Assembly (NCBI GenBank): GCA_001970955.1
Contig: MPUH01000096.1
Coordinates: forward strand, 1 to 64,000
DNA from: Stentor coeruleus
Lineage: Eukaryota; Ciliophora; Heterotrichea; Heterotrichida; Stentoridae
Direction: 5' to 3'
Length of the DNA: 64,000 nucleotides
The stretch's first letter is position 1. Each line of letters begins with the position of its first letter. Shown here piece by piece: positions 19,955-31,912 of this stretch. The notes under the pieces were generated by a model that was not told the origin of the DNA, ran no database searches, and saw only the letters and a list, made by a program, of their open reading frames with translations. Position numbers and translations under genes: made by a program.

Positions 19955-20911
19955 ATGGGTCTGCTTGTGAATGGTGAATGGGTAAACGACTCTCAGTCTT
20001 ACTCGAATAAAGATGGTAAATTTGTAAGAACTAATTCTCAATTCCGCAACTGGATTACAAGAGATGGCAGTTCAGGTTTCCCAGCAGAGCATGGCCGTTA
20101 TCATCTCTATGTTTCTTTGGCATGCCCATGGGCTCATCGAACCCTAATAATGCGCAAGCTTAAAGGACTCGAAAATTCGATAACAGTGTCTATCGTAGAT
20201 CCTTACATGAGCGGTGCTGAGGGGTGGATATTTTCAGAGTACCCAGGTTCTACTCTTGATTCAATAAATGAATTTAAATGCTTATACCAAGTTTATCAAA
20301 AATCTAATCCTCAATTTACTGGTAGGGTAACTGTTCCAGTGCTTTGGGATAAAGCTGCAAAAACAATAGTAAACAATGAAAGTCCAGAAATCATAATTAT
20401 GCTTAACAACTGCTTTGATGGTCCTGATTTTTACCCTGAAGATCTTAGGGAAAAAATTGAGGAATTGAATGCTTGGATTTATGATAAAATAAATAATGGG
20501 GTTTACAAATCAGGTTTTGCTTCAACTCAATCTGCTTACGAAGAAGCTGTTACTGAACTTTTCGAAGCTTTAGATCAAGTTGAAGTAATATTAGACAGAA
20601 ATAGATTCTTAGCAGGAGATAGATTTACAACAGCAGACATCAGACTTTTTACAACTTTGATAAGGTTTGATTGTGTTTATGTTGGTCATTTCAAATGCAA
20701 TCTAAAACGATTGGTTGATTATCCAAATATATGGAATTATGTAAAAGAAATCTACCAGATGGAAGGTATCGAAGAAACTGTGAACATGGATCACATAAAA
20801 AAACATTACTATACAAGCCACACTTGGATCAACCCTAATTGCATAGTGCCAAAGGGACCAATAATTGATTTTAAAGAATCCCATAATAGATCATTAAAAT
20901 TCAATCATTAA
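19955..20911 (+). CDS. Glutathionyl-hydroquinone reductase (xi-class GST)
   Basis: A 318-residue cytosolic xi-class glutathione transferase (ECM4/YqjG type), which reduces glutathionyl-hydroquinones using glutathione and a catalytic Cys. The N-terminal thioredoxin fold has the class motif LYVSLACPWAHRTL with Cys57. The long insert after it (VDPYMSGAEGWIFSE) and VTVPVLWDKAAKTIVNNES (glutathione-contacting ES pair) are typical of the class. The C-terminal helical domain has FLAGDRFTTADIRLFTTLIR and the xi-specific tail ending HYYTSHTWINPNCIVPKGP. Length and domain order match bacterial and fungal members. In a pigment-bearing ciliate a quinone-handling enzyme is suggestive, but that link is speculation. 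Confidence 0.93.
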   Translation: MGLLVNGEWVNDSQSYSNKDGKFVRTNSQFRNWITRDGSSGFPAEHGRYHLYVSLACPWAHRTLIMRKLKGLENSITVSIVDPYMSGAEGWIFSEYPGSTLDSINEFKCLYQVYQKSNPQFTGRVTVPVLWDKAAKTIVNNESPEIIIMLNNCFDGPDFYPEDLREKIEELNAWIYDKINNGVYKSGFASTQSAYEEAVTELFEALDQVEVILDRNRFLAGDRFTTADIRLFTTLIRFDCVYVGHFKCNLKRLVDYPNIWNYVKEIYQMEGIEETVNMDHIKKHYYTSHTWINPNCIVPKGPIIDFKESHNRSLKFNH

Positions 20912-21650
20912 TTATTTCTTATTATGCATATTGAAAATCTAGCCTCAAGCATCTTTATTTCTTTTGCTGGCTGAGCATATTCTACTTCAAAACTTAATGA
21001 AATTCTTTCATTATCACTGAATTGCAACGGCAATTATGCCAAGGGTCTGTTTTGGCTATATTAAGGTGATAGCCCATGAAAATTTCGTAAAGCAAAATGC
21101 CTAAGCTGTGATAATCCGCTGCTCGGCCATATGCAGTAATCATCTCAGGACTCATATACTAAGGTGTGCCCCAAAAGCTAAAGCTCACGGCTGATTTCTT
21201 GTTTAACCTGCCCAAGTTCATAACTTTAATATATCCCTGCACATCTAAAAGAGCATTCTCTGATTTCAAGTCTCTATAAATAATATTTTGCTTATGAAGA
21301 TAGAGCCAAAAGAACTTCACAAAAATATAATTTGGCTTGACCTTCTGTGAGCCTTCCATAATTTTGAAAGTAAAGAATAATTCGTCATCTGAGATTTAAT
21401 AAAAACGAATTTTTTCTTTGTCTCAAGAACTAAAGAAAAGAGTTGCAATAAAAAGGCAACTTAAAATATCCTTTTCAATAACAATCTAGTTTATCATCTC
21501 TATCAATTAAACTTTTTAAATAGTTTTAACTGTATATAAATCCTGAATCCTTCTTTCTTGCCATAACTATAGTTGAAACTTCCTTTATCTAAAAATTTTA
21601 TTGGATTAAATGCTTCGATACTGAAGTCATCTAGGATTATTTCAGCTTTT
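20912..21650 (-). pseudogene. AGC-type protein kinase relic
   Basis: A decayed kinase on the minus strand, spanning most of a catalytic domain. In order: DDFSIEAFNPIKFLDKGSFN (start and Gly-rich loop), LKLFKKFN (near the Lys strand), EKDILSCLFIATLFF, the hinge region SDDELFFTFKIME, the catalytic loop YLHKQNIIYRDLKSENALLD, KVMNLGRL in place of DFG, then FWGTP, a TAG, YMSPEM and ADYHSLGILLYEIFMG (subdomains VIII-IX). There are at least three in-frame stops (one TAG exactly between GTP and YMSPE, where Gln or Glu belongs) and frame changes at the 3' end. Lys/Asp key residues are partly lost. The template was probably a PKA/PKG/S6K-like kinase of this genome. Confidence 0.75.
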
Positions 21651-22174
21651 ACTGCACAAAGCTTTAAAATCCTGTTTCACTGGTAGATATTACAAAAACT
21701 TAAACTAATGCTAATGAGTTAACTTTAATGATCTATTATCAACTTATATACAATATTTTCTTCGCCTTGCTAAATGCACAAAAAATGTAGTCTAATCAAT
21801 TTTTTTGTTAGATGGCTCAAGGATTACATAAAAAATAATATTCCACAAAAAGACTGATTTTTATATAAACTATTAAAGGATTATTTATTTAGATTGAATT
21901 AAAATTTAATTTGTTTTGTAAAAGTATCGATAGTGATAAATTTATTATAGATATTTTATAAAATAACGAATTTTGGCTAGCATGCTACCTTTCAAAAATG
22001 AAAAGTTTTTCATCACACAATTCTAACTATTTTTGATAATATACTTTGCAAGCTAATTAATTATAGAAATCTAGATTAATGAAACTCTTAGTTTTGTGAG
22101 ACTATTTTAAATACTAAAATATCATAAATTTAATACCAAAATTTAATAACTCTTTTTTTAAGCACGATATAAAA
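21651..22174. other. AT-rich spacer
   Basis: Lies between the kinase relic and TRM6. No supported feature. Confidence 0.5.
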
Positions 22175-23155
22175 ATGAGTTGGGGTGTAATACAAGAACT
22201 TGGAGGCAAGCAGCTTTTGGTTCAATTAAAGGGAAAAGTCAAAATTGGCAAGCAAATTGTAAACTTATCTGGAGGGATTGAGTATTACAAAGTCTATAAG
22301 GTCCAAGGAGGACTTCCTCAATTGGCAACTAGCGAAATGTCTTCAGTAGAAGGTCCTGTAGTTGGAAATAACAAGGATTATTTTGACGACAACACAGCTC
22401 AGAGCTTAGACCAAGAAGCTATTTTAAAGATAAGAGAGCAGCAAGGAGGAGATGTACTAATCGATCAGCTTGTGCAAAACAGTTCTACGTTCGCTATGAA
22501 AACTCAGTTTTCTCAAGAGAAGTACCTTAAAAAGAAAAAAAACAAACACTTATCACTATTCAGAGTACTTCAGGCAACTGCAGGCAACATAGCTGACACT
22601 CTTTACATAAACAAACCAACAAGAGGAATAAAATCAGACGCATTATTCAATATCCTAACCCTGGCTAATATACATTACTTTTCCAAAGTATTAGTGAATG
22701 ACTTTACAGGAGGAGTCATTTTAGGATCTGTGCTAGAAAGGTCAAGTTTGCCTGTTACAAACATCTATACAGACAAATTTAAAGATCACGCTTTAAAGTA
22801 TTTTGGGATTGCAAAAAAAACAACACCACAATTAGAGTATCGCCAGATAGACTCGATAACTGATTTTTATGACTCAATGATTTTAGCAGAGAAATCAGGT
22901 ATTCTTGAAACTTTTCAGAAGATGCTCAGCAAACTTAAAGGCTCAGGAACTTTTGTTATGTATTCCCAAGACATAGTTTCTGCTGGGGAGATTTACGATT
23001 GGATTATGACCGAAGGGGTTGCAGCAAATGTGATTTTTGAAGAAATATGGACAAGAGAATTCCAAGTCCTTCCACAAAGAACTCATCCTGATATGAAGCT
23101 CAGAACTGGAACATCTGGAGGTTACTTAGTTTCGGGAATCAAACTTCATAATTAG
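22175..23155 (+). CDS. TRM6: tRNA m1A58 methyltransferase subunit TRM6
   Basis: The non-catalytic, tRNA-binding partner of TRM61 in the nuclear enzyme that makes 1-methyladenosine at tRNA position 58. The 326-residue protein carries the family hallmarks: the early beta-rich domain with GNNKDYFDD, then FSQEKYLKKKKNKH at about 115-130, RGIKSDALFNILTLANI, a Rossmann-like C-terminal fold lacking the SAM-binding signature (DFTGGVILGSVLERS), and the ending RTHPDMKLRTGTSGGYLVSG. It is shorter than animal TRM6 (about 500 residues), lacking the inserts; this compact form is common in protists. No intron. The partner TRM61 is not in this window. Confidence 0.92.
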   Translation: MSWGVIQELGGKQLLVQLKGKVKIGKQIVNLSGGIEYYKVYKVQGGLPQLATSEMSSVEGPVVGNNKDYFDDNTAQSLDQEAILKIREQQGGDVLIDQLVQNSSTFAMKTQFSQEKYLKKKKNKHLSLFRVLQATAGNIADTLYINKPTRGIKSDALFNILTLANIHYFSKVLVNDFTGGVILGSVLERSSLPVTNIYTDKFKDHALKYFGIAKKTTPQLEYRQIDSITDFYDSMILAEKSGILETFQKMLSKLKGSGTFVMYSQDIVSAGEIYDWIMTEGVAANVIFEEIWTREFQVLPQRTHPDMKLRTGTSGGYLVSGIKLHN

Positions 23156-23405
23156 TTATCAATAGTAAATAGTCAAATAAACTTCTCAAAAATATAATTT
23201 GAATGCTATAACTTATTCGATAAACCTTAATACAATTAAATAATAAATAGAAAGTATAAATTATTTTATTGAATGATTTGTTTTTCTGTACTTATTAGAT
23301 AGTATTGTGAACAAAAATTTAGACAGAATGCAAATATAAACTTAATAACATAGGTTTCCAATTCATCATAAATATTAATCTATAAAAAGCGACTATAATT
23401 ACTAA

Positions 23406-26400
23406 TTAATCCTTATCATCCATTTTAGGCAAAAAGTATTTCTCGTAAAAGTAAGCACAATTTAAATTCACAAATATCAGTGTAAGAATTAACCACTTTA
23501 GCTCAGGCTGCAAATCAATAACCTCAAACCAATCTCCAATAACCTCCGGAATCATAAGAAGATATATTGTAATCAAAATAATGAAAGTTGTGATACCAGT
23601 AAACCAAAAATTTTCTACTGTTGCTCTGCGATATGGAGGTCCAATATTGAAGACTATGCCTACTATTAGTAACTGGAAACAAGCTACAATAAAAAGTGTT
23701 GTGTTTTCTGTACTTTCAATAGGTTCTTCTGCACTATCTCCTTTAGCTTCATACCAGTCCCAAGGTAAAAGCAAAAGATAAGCTCCTACCTGACCAGCAA
23801 TCTGAAATATAATTTGCCCTGATAAACTGCCCAAAATCGTAAAAGAAAAGAGAGCGCCAGGAGGAAGTTCAGGAGCTAGCATATAATAAGGGCCTGCATG
23901 AGCCATAGAAATTGATATCGGTAAAATAATAACCATATCTTGATACAAGAACTGAGTATCCATCAAATTGTTTTTTAATGAATATAACATGCAAACACAA
24001 GTAAATTGGATCATTGAGTACATTGCCACAAATTTGAAACTCTGCAAGCTAGTTACAAGAGCTGCTCTACCTTCCTTAAGTACATGGATAATTCCCTTGA
24101 TATCACTTGTACTAAAAGGAGCTGCAATTGAAGCTTCAGCTTTACTTAAACTGAGGCCAACATCAGCAATTTTTAAAGCACCACAATCATTTGCACCATC
24201 TCCAACCATTGCAACCATTGTTTCCCCTTCTTGAAGTAACTCAATGAGTAAAATTTTTTGGTGTGGGAACATTCTTCCGAATACAACTCCACATTCAATA
24301 ACTTTTTGTAAGTCTGGATGTTTGTTTTTTACCATATACTCAAGAATGTCTCCAGTGACTGCTATACAACACTTTTTAGGTAAAAAACCTGTTCTTCCTG
24401 TTGGGTCTCTCCATCTAAGCTTTCCTTGTGTTAGTTCTCCAATGTATATAGGGATTTTTGTTGGGACAATACTGCAGACTTTTGCCACTGAGATTCCAGT
24501 TAAATGTGCATCACCTGTTGAAATAACACAGCGAATGTTAGCAGCTTGCAGTGTTCTAATTGTGTCTGCTGAGCCTTTCTTCAATGGATTAACTAAAATA
24601 AAAACTCCAAGATAATCTATTCCTTGTTCTAATTGTTCAAGGCTTAGGTCTGGATCATAGGTTTCAAGTTTTTTGTATCCACAAGCCATTACTCTAAAAC
24701 CATCTTTGGTGTACTTTTCTATAGCAGCTTCAATCCCGTCAGGAACCTTTTCACATAGTTTTAAGATAGTTTCTGGAGCTCCCTTCATATGTAAAAATAA
24801 ACCTGTATCATTTTTAACTACGACTCCCATTCTTTTGCTTTCAGATGAAAAGTGATAGACTTGAAGGACATGAGCAGATTTTCCGTTAAGCACAACTGTC
24901 CATCTATGCTCAGACTCAACAGCAATCCAGCTAGTGCTTTCAAAAATAGCAATTTCTTGAGGGTCTCCTTGTATTTCATTTCGAATATATGTTAATGAGT
25001 TGCATGTGCACATGTTTTCTTGTAATTCATAAGATATATCTCCAGGGGTAATCATTTCACCATCCGTAATCACACCTTTAAGAATCATCCAGTCCTCAGT
25101 TATTGTCCCAGTCTTATCAAAAACAACAACTGAGACTCTTCCTGCTGCATTAACTGCTGGTAAAGATATACATGTAATCTTCAGCTGTTTAAGTCTGTAT
25201 ATTGAGAATGAAGTTCCAATACTAAGAACTAAAGGCAGCACAGGAGGAACGACAATTGTTATAAGGTCCAATGAGCGAATAATAACAGTATAAGTGCTTT
25301 CCCCATTTGTAATAAGAAAAGCTGATGACCAAATAAAACCTAATACAGCAACACCCCCTAAAATACCAATAAATTTGAATGAATCTGAATAAAAACTAAA
25401 ACGATTTGGCTTAGGGAATAGAATCGACCTAACTAATTCACCTTTAGCTGTATTAAACCCTGTTGCTATAACCATTCCAATGCATGTATCTTTGCAGATT
25501 TTAGGCAGAGTTCCAGCATTAAGAGTGAATTTTTTTTCTTTATGGAAATAGAGACTAGCAGAACAAGGTATATATTCTTTGACTACTAATTGTGACTCTC
25601 CAGTTAACATACTCTCGTCAACTAGGCATAAACCAGTTAAAAGAATCAAGTCACATGGAAGTACTTTTCCTTCAACAATTTCGACAATGTCTCCCGGAAC
25701 TAAGTCTTTGCTATTTATTTCTCTCCAATCACCACGGAAAACCTTGACTTTGCATTCATAATGAGCAAGTGCTCTTACAGCTTTGATATTATCTCGAGTC
25801 TGGATAAGGTTGAGGACAAGAGAAACTATAGTCATCACAAGAATTGTTATTGCATAAATCATGTAATCCTCAATTAGCCATAGTAAACAGCTGAATATTT
25901 GAAAAATAAAGAAAGGATGAAGAATTCCATCTAGTAGCATAGAAAATACTGAAGGTAATTCAACTTCCATTATGCATGGACCAAAAATTGTCTGTTTTTC
26001 TTTAACTTCTTTTTCATTAGTTCCTTTCCTAAGCTGATTGTGAAATTGCTTGCTTAATGATCTTGTTTCATAAGTAAGTGGAAGAAACTGAGCATCTTGC
26101 TCAAAATAACGGATATATCTATGAGTGAAAGTCTAAATATCCAATACTCGTAGTTTTTTTAAGTTGTCTGTCTTTCCGAAATTTATACTGGATTCAGAAA
26201 TTTGCATATATTCTGGATGAAGGACCTCAAAAAAATCGTCAGGTTCTTCAACAAGCACAAAATCGCCTTCAGAGCTCTCCGTATATGGCCAGAGATAAAT
26301 TTTTTTGAGCCAAGTGCTAAGAAGGTAAAGTACTCCAAGGCTAAGAAAGTACCCTATAATCATGAGTAAATGCTTGAAAGTATCTCGCTTCAAAAGGGTG

Positions 26401-26450
26401 AACTTCGGCCACTTTTCTTCTGAATTAAATGTCTCATAGCCTTTTTGCAT
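23406..26450 (-). CDS. P5B-type ATPase (ATP13A-like)
   Basis: Exons 26450-26148 and 26132-23406 join over a 15-nt intron (coding strand GTATTGGATATTTAG), giving 1009 residues and restoring the first membrane helix region. It is a P-type pump: TGES loop in SMLTGES (about 277), membrane motif VVPPVLPL (about 396), phosphorylation site DKTGTITED (about 440), MKGAPE in the nucleotide-binding domain, and VGDGANDCGALKIADVGLS in the hinge. PPxLP in helix M4 points to P5B (PPALP), whose animal members export polyamines from late endosomes/lysosomes; P5A has PPELP. The N terminus (residues 1-155) has one clear hydrophobic segment before the core, short for a P5B. Cargo and compartment are inferred from the family. 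Confidence 0.93.
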
Positions 26451-26989
26451 TTATTAAAATGATTTCAAGAACTTCTTGCAATATATAAAAATGAATGACT
26501 TTAGACAAGACAAACAATAGTCCTTAAACTTGCCTCCTTCAAATCTTAGGATATTAATTACTGATTAATTAAAAAAAATCGAATTATGCATGTACGAGAA
26601 GCCTATTAATAATTTTTTGATATAGAAAACCTATATTTTCCTAACTTAATCATTATTTGCTATTGCTAACTTTTCCTAAGTTTAAGTATGAATACTAGAT
26701 AATAAATTTATCATCTTTAATATATTTCTGGAAAGTGGCTTTTGTGTAAGGAATTCAAACTATTTTCATGATCAGAAAATAAATCAGCTACTAATTCAAA
26801 CCAAATATTTAGTGATTCAAATATAATATATTTGAGTTTAATTTTAGAAATGAGTTGCTTAGAAAAACTAAATTATAAAAAATGTATTTATCATAAATAA
26901 AGTGCTAAATCTTTCATGAAATCTTTGCATTATTAGCTAATTCTTAATAAAGGCCTAATCAAATAAAATCAGATATATCTTTGAGATAA
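26451..26989. other. AT-rich spacer
   Basis: A divergent intergenic region between the P5B ATPase and the next plus-strand gene. No feature seen beyond AT-rich sequence. Confidence 0.5.
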
Positions 26990-27496
26990 ATGTATAAAAA
27001 AGACTTTGAGTTAGAAGAACAAATGGGAAATTTTTCAAGGATAAGGGAAGATATTTCAATAACAGGAAGCAGCGACACGGGATCACTCTTTGATTTGCCT
27101 TTGCCATCAATGACTAATGACGAAGAAATAAGCTCGCGATCGAATATGATAAGCACTGACAATGCTGAGACTATAGAAGAAGAATTTCCAATAAAAAATC
27201 GTGCTAGATATTTTTATCACTCCCCAGATAGTTTTCCTTTAAGAATTTCTTATAAAGCTCAGCCGAATTTTCAAGTAAGTATATCAGATATATTCAAAAA
27301 ACAGCGTGAAGGTGGCATAAATTTAGTAAAAGAAGTACGTAAAAAGCCTAGCAATAGTTATTTAGCACGCAAAGAACGATTCATAAAAGCTATTCAATCA
27401 AAAGGTCATTTCCAGAATTCACAAACCATTCCCTTTCTTCCAGGAAGAAGATATACAAGCGTAAACTCCTCATTCAAAGCAGCCAAGCCTTTTTAA
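26990..27496 (+). CDS. Small hypothetical protein, 168 aa
   Basis: A single-frame gene in good codon context. The N-terminal half is Ser/Glu/Asp-rich and probably disordered (SITGSSDTGSLFDLPLPS). The C-terminal half is basic with possible short motifs (ARYFYHSPDSFPLRISY, QTIPFLPGRRYTSVNSSF). No domain, signal peptide or membrane segment is recognised. The pattern resembles a ciliate cytoskeletal or regulatory linker protein, but nothing allows naming it. Confidence 0.6.
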   Translation: MYKKDFELEEQMGNFSRIREDISITGSSDTGSLFDLPLPSMTNDEEISSRSNMISTDNAETIEEEFPIKNRARYFYHSPDSFPLRISYKAQPNFQVSISDIFKKQREGGINLVKEVRKKPSNSYLARKERFIKAIQSKGHFQNSQTIPFLPGRRYTSVNSSFKAAKPF

Positions 27497-28141
27497 ATAT
27501 AAAATAATGTTTAATCTTTGTTTATGCTTAACTCAAATCATATACAAAATAGAATTCAACATACAAATCACTTTAGAATCAAAATGGTTACTTAGAAATT
27601 TGATTCATATTTAAACAATTTAATCATAATATTTTTTTATAGCTATTTCTTTGCTATTAAACCAAATATTTTTTATTTCGAATCCAAAACACTTATTCTG
27701 AAGACCTTATAAAAATTTTAATTTTATGGTTCTGAATACCATAGGGAATAACTAAATTTATTTGGTGAAATTCCCTCATTCCTATATTATTTCAAAGACT
27801 TCCCATTAATATTTACTTTTAGTATATAATGCTACAATAAATATAAAGTTTATCTCAACATTCCTCATATTTTCTCAGTTTCATCATGCCTAATACTCTC
27901 TATATATATTTTTATGTAATTTTTAAAAATCTTCAGGCAAAGTTCCTCAGAAAAGAAAGTTTTTTTTACAGGCACTTACGATCTTGGGTTTATGCATGGC
28001 CCAATGCCATATTTAATTACCCAACAGATTCCAACAATATTAAGCACTGTATTCGTTCCACCATTTATAATCTGACCCTCTTTCAAACAGATAATCAACG
28101 AATGGTGACTATTAAAATGCTTCTATGGTGTATAATTATTA
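27497..28141. other. Intergenic region with a doubtful small frame
   Basis: About 645 bp. At 27919-28074 a plus-strand frame without a proper start reads TGTYDLGFMHGPMPYLITQQ and then IPTILSTVFVPPFII before TGA. It is unusually protein-like for a spacer, but short. A competing open frame from 27886 overlaps it. I leave both unannotated as genes. Confidence 0.3.
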
Positions 28142-30922
28142 ATGTCTAGCGAATTCAGCCTAACGAGTTTACAAGTTGAAGAACTCGAAAAGGAATTAGA
28201 GGAAAATCCTTTCAACATCAGGGCCCTTAGCGAGTTAGCCCAATACTTTGCCAGTCAAAGTGACTATGCCTCAGCCTGCAAGCACTATGAAAAAATAGTC
28301 AGGGTAGATGAAGAAAACGGCAAAGCTTGGACTGCTTTAGGGCACTGCTACCTGTTGAAAGGGGAGTACCAAAAATGCTTCACAGCCTATCAAAAAGCTC
28401 TTTATACCATGGAAGACAACCGAGATCCTCAACTTTGGTATGGTATCGGGCTCTTGTACCACAAATTCGAAAGCTATGAGTTTGCTGAGCCAGCATATCA
28501 GGCAGTGCTCAGAATAGACCCAAATTTTGAACAGAAGCATGAAGTTCTTTACAAACTAGGACTTATATACAAGAAAACCAACGCTTTTGAAAACGCAGTG
28601 ATTTACCTAAAAAATTCCATGGCTTGCGAAAACATCCCGACTTCTAGAAAGGTAGATGCACTTTGTCACATTGGAAATTGCTATGAAAAGGATTCAAAGC
28701 TAGATGAAGCCTTGGTAATTTACGAAGAAGCACTTGCTCTTGACCCTCAAAACTTTAAGACTATGGAATACTTTGGCTGGGCATTAATTCAAAAAACTAA
28801 ATTCGCTGAAGCCATTGAACATTTTAACAAAGCAATTGATATTGCTAAAGAAAATTGTGCAGAAGTAGGAGACTTATATTACTTACTCGGAAGGACTTAC
28901 TTGGAGATGAAGAGTTATGCTGAAGGTCAAGCGGCGTTTCAAAAAGCCATATACAAAAACCCAAATGCTTATATATACTGGAGCAGTATTGGGATTCTAT
29001 ACGCTAAAGCTCTACAACCACAAGATGCCTTTGAATGCTTCGTTAAAGCTTCGAATGTATCACAAGACAGTGGAGATATCTGGTTTAACATGGCTGTTCT
29101 TTATGAACACTGTAATCAGAGACAAGAAGCCTCTTTGGCATATCAGAGAGCTTATAGTTTGGATAATCAAAACACTTTAGCCCTAGAAAGAAAAAATAAA
29201 CTTCAGTCAAATGAAGATTTAGAGATGATTCCAGAATTTACTCATCCTATTTTTGAGCTTTCAGAGGTGCCATTTTCCATCAAAAAGAATGATAAAGGCC
29301 TTAAGCCTATGAAAAATCTCCCTGACATAAATAAGTTTAAGAGAGAGTCAGCTCCAGCACCTTCAATTCCAATAAAAAAGGAAAAACCAAAGTCAGAAGA
29401 TGAAGATGATGATGAAGATTATGAAGAAAAAAGTAATGAAAGCGATAGTAAGGAATCATCAGTATACTCTCCCTCTGTGCCTGAAACTAAACCAAAACCA
29501 ATAGTACATAATGAGCCTAAAGCCCCAGCAAATCAACTTACTGCTTTGCCCTTCGCAGAAATTCTCAAAACTAAGCCAGTCGCTCAAAATAATCCTCAGC
29601 TAAAACAAAATCTGCATGCCACTAGCTTACCAACTCCTCAGCCTTTAAACCTTCATCCACATGCACCTGCAGCTAAAGAAGTTAATTTTCCATCACCAGC
29701 TCCAATTTCCCAGCCAGCACCACAAACCGTTAAACTTTCACAAAGCTTTCCTCCATCTCAAAATCCGGTGTCTACTCCCAACACTCAAAATATTTATAAT
29801 GTAACACAGAGTGTTGCACAAAACAATCCTCAAAACAATATTCCTAATGCAGTCAGTAATCCAAATATTCCTAGTACACAAGGAAACCAAAATTTAGGAA
29901 ACACTCCCAATATGTCTGGAATGCAGGGTATGCAAGGAATGCCTATGAATAATATGCAAAATATGCCTGGAAATCCTAATATGCAAAGTATGCCAGCCAT
30001 GAATAATATTCCAGCTAATATGCAACGACTTAATCCAAATTTAAGTGGAATGCAAGGAGGTATAAGCAATATTCCTGCAAATATGAATAATATGACACCA
30101 AATGTGCAAAACATTCCAGGAATTAACAATTTAACACCAAATATGGCAGGAATGCCACAAAATATGGGAAACTTATCAGGAATGAATAATATTCCAGGAA
30201 ACATGTCAGAAATGCCATCTAATATGTCAGGAATTGGCAATTTGCCAGGGAATATGCAAAGTATGCCTCAAAATATGGGAAATATGCCAGGAATAGGAAA
30301 TATGATGGGAAATATGCCTTCCGCAGGACTTCAAAATATGGGCAACTTATCAAATATGCCAGGAATGCCAAACATGCCTAATGCTGGTATGCCTGGGATG
30401 CCAATGGGAATGCCTGGAATGCCCGGAATGTCTGGAATGTCTGGAATGCCTGGGATGCCTGGAATGCCTGGAATGCCTGGGATGCCTGGAATGCCTGGAA
30501 TGCCTGGTATGCCTGGAATGCCTAATATGGCAATGCTTATGGGTATGATGCCTGGTATGATGCCTGGAATGATGCCTGGAATGGTGCCTGGTGGTAGTAA
30601 TAATCCAAATCCACAGTCAAAACAGCCAAATGCACCAAATATAAATCCATATCAATTAGCTGCACTTCAAAGCATGATGAATCCAATGAATCCTTTTATG
30701 AATGGAATGATGATGAACCCTATGGCTGGACTTATGAATGGAATGAGGATGATGCAGGCTAGACAACCGCCACAACCTGCAAAAAAGGAAACTGAAGAGG
30801 ATCTTGCTGAAGCATTAAGCAAGTTAAACGAAGATGACGACGACGATGATGATGATGACTTTAGGAAAAAGCGCAGAGGAGATAAATCTAAAGATATAGC
30901 AACTAAAAAGAGAAAAAGGTAA
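28142..30922 (+). CDS. Ssn6/Cyc8-like TPR corepressor
   Basis: A 926-residue nuclear protein. Residues 1-370 are about ten tetratricopeptide repeats (for example [40 protein letters not shown]) in the continuous array typical of Ssn6/Cyc8 and UTX; in yeast this binds Tup1 and DNA-bound repressors. After an acidic stretch ([12 protein letters not shown]) comes a Pro/Gln/Asn-rich region and then about 200 residues dominated by Met, Gly, Pro and Asn, with perfect MPG triplets near residues 755-800. The end is polyacidic ([11 protein letters not shown]) then basic (KKRRGDKSK), a probable nuclear signal. UTX is less likely because no JmjC domain is present. A Tup1 partner is not in this window. 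Confidence 0.88.
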   Translation: MSSEFSLTSLQVEELEKELEENPFNIRALSELAQYFASQSDYASACKHYEKIVRVDEENGKAWTALGHCYLLKGEYQKCFTAYQKALYTMEDNRDPQLWYGIGLLYHKFESYEFAEPAYQAVLRIDPNFEQKHEVLYKLGLIYKKTNAFENAVIYLKNSMACENIPTSRKVDALCHIGNCYEKDSKLDEALVIYEEALALDPQNFKTMEYFGWALIQKTKFAEAIEHFNKAIDIAKENCAEVGDLYYLLGRTYLEMKSYAEGQAAFQKAIYKNPNAYIYWSSIGILYAKALQPQDAFECFVKASNVSQDSGDIWFNMAVLYEHCNQRQEASLAYQRAYSLDNQNTLALERKNKLQSNEDLEMIPEFTHPIFELSEVPFSIKKNDKGLKPMKNLPDINKFKRESAPAPSIPIKKEKPKSEDEDDDEDYEEKSNESDSKESSVYSPSVPETKPKPIVHNEPKAPANQLTALPFAEILKTKPVAQNNPQLKQNLHATSLPTPQPLNLHPHAPAAKEVNFPSPAPISQPAPQTVKLSQSFPPSQNPVSTPNTQNIYNVTQSVAQNNPQNNIPNAVSNPNIPSTQGNQNLGNTPNMSGMQGMQGMPMNNMQNMPGNPNMQSMPAMNNIPANMQRLNPNLSGMQGGISNIPANMNNMTPNVQNIPGINNLTPNMAGMPQNMGNLSGMNNIPGNMSEMPSNMSGIGNLPGNMQSMPQNMGNMPGIGNMMGNMPSAGLQNMGNLSNMPGMPNMPNAGMPGMPMGMPGMPGMSGMSGMPGMPGMPGMPGMPGMPGMPGMPGMPNMAMLMGMMPGMMPGMMPGMVPGGSNNPNPQSKQPNAPNINPYQLAALQSMMNPMNPFMNGMMMNPMAGLMNGMRMMQARQPPQPAKKETEEDLAEALSKLNEDDDDDDDDDFRKKRRGDKSKDIATKKRKR

Positions 30923-31912
30923 ATAAATATAATAGTAATACAATTTTCAAAACAAATCAAATAGTTTGATAAAGAGTTCTTATTTATATAGTGCTTTATT
31001 TATGTATTTTTTGCTTGATCTTTGTTTAATGTCATGCATTTTCATGATCTTCTATTTTATTTTAATTTATCATCAACTTCCTTAGCTCAATCCTTTATTC
31101 TAGCTTTCTAAAATTTTCCATTCAAATTAACAAACATAAAGTAAGTATATATAAATGTAGTATTAAGATTCCACTTCTGGAACTAAGATATCTCTCAGAA
31201 TATATCTATGTGATATGCTAAAAAACTCATTAAATATAGTTAATTGATATCATCCTAATATAACTAAATGCGATTCATGATTATCTAAATAATGAAAGGT
31301 GCGATAGTTCAGATAGTAGAGTGGAGGCGATAAAGTACTATATGAGAGAAGGTGTCAGGCAGATAGTATTTAGTTAGCATCCAGATAATCAACAAAGCTT
31401 CACTAAGAAAGGTCAACTAGTATCCGTAGATTATAAGTAGACTTACTTATCTAATTTGATTTAGTTTTGACTTTCTTATTTCTGATTTTAGCATTATCTA
31501 ATTTTTTTCGATTTTATTAAGGTAATTTAATTCTCTTTCAATATGATTTGAGTTTAAAGTATTATTAAATGCACACCTGATACATATTAGATACCATCAA
31601 AGGCGCAATGATATCAGTTAGCAATTAGGGGTAAAATCATATGCTTCAGATAGGATTTTAGAATAGCTATCTAAACTTTAATATTGCATGCATAACGAAA
31701 ATTATTAATAAAATATCCAAAGTGATTTTAGAGGACATATTAATAAATACATTGTATGAAATCTATGGATGGAATAGCAATTTGATAGTAATACTCTAAG
31801 ATATTGTTGCGGAAATGCTTTTGCTACAACTGTGGAAAGATTTTTAATCAATTCATATGCTAAATTAAAAATAATAATGATTTATTTTAGTATTTAATGA
31901 AATTATTACTAG
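30923..31912. other. Intergenic region with a decayed coding scrap
   Basis: About 1 kb. At 31270-31437 the plus strand reads HDYLNNERCDSSDSRVEAIK, then YYMREGVRQIVFS, a TAG, then HPDNQQSFTKKGQLVSVDYK and a stop. It looks like a fragment of a real protein with one stop where Gln or Trp might have been. Family unknown. The remainder is AT-rich with no feature. Confidence 0.4.

Noticed and set aside
29830-30240. Minus-strand frame of 136 codons
   Set aside because: Exact antisense shadow of the Met-Gly-Pro repeat in the Ssn6-like gene.
31296-31370. tRNA-like string (AGTTCAGATAGTAGAGT) resembling a D arm
   Set aside because: No B box, no acceptor pairing and no anticodon arm; it lies in a decayed protein frame.
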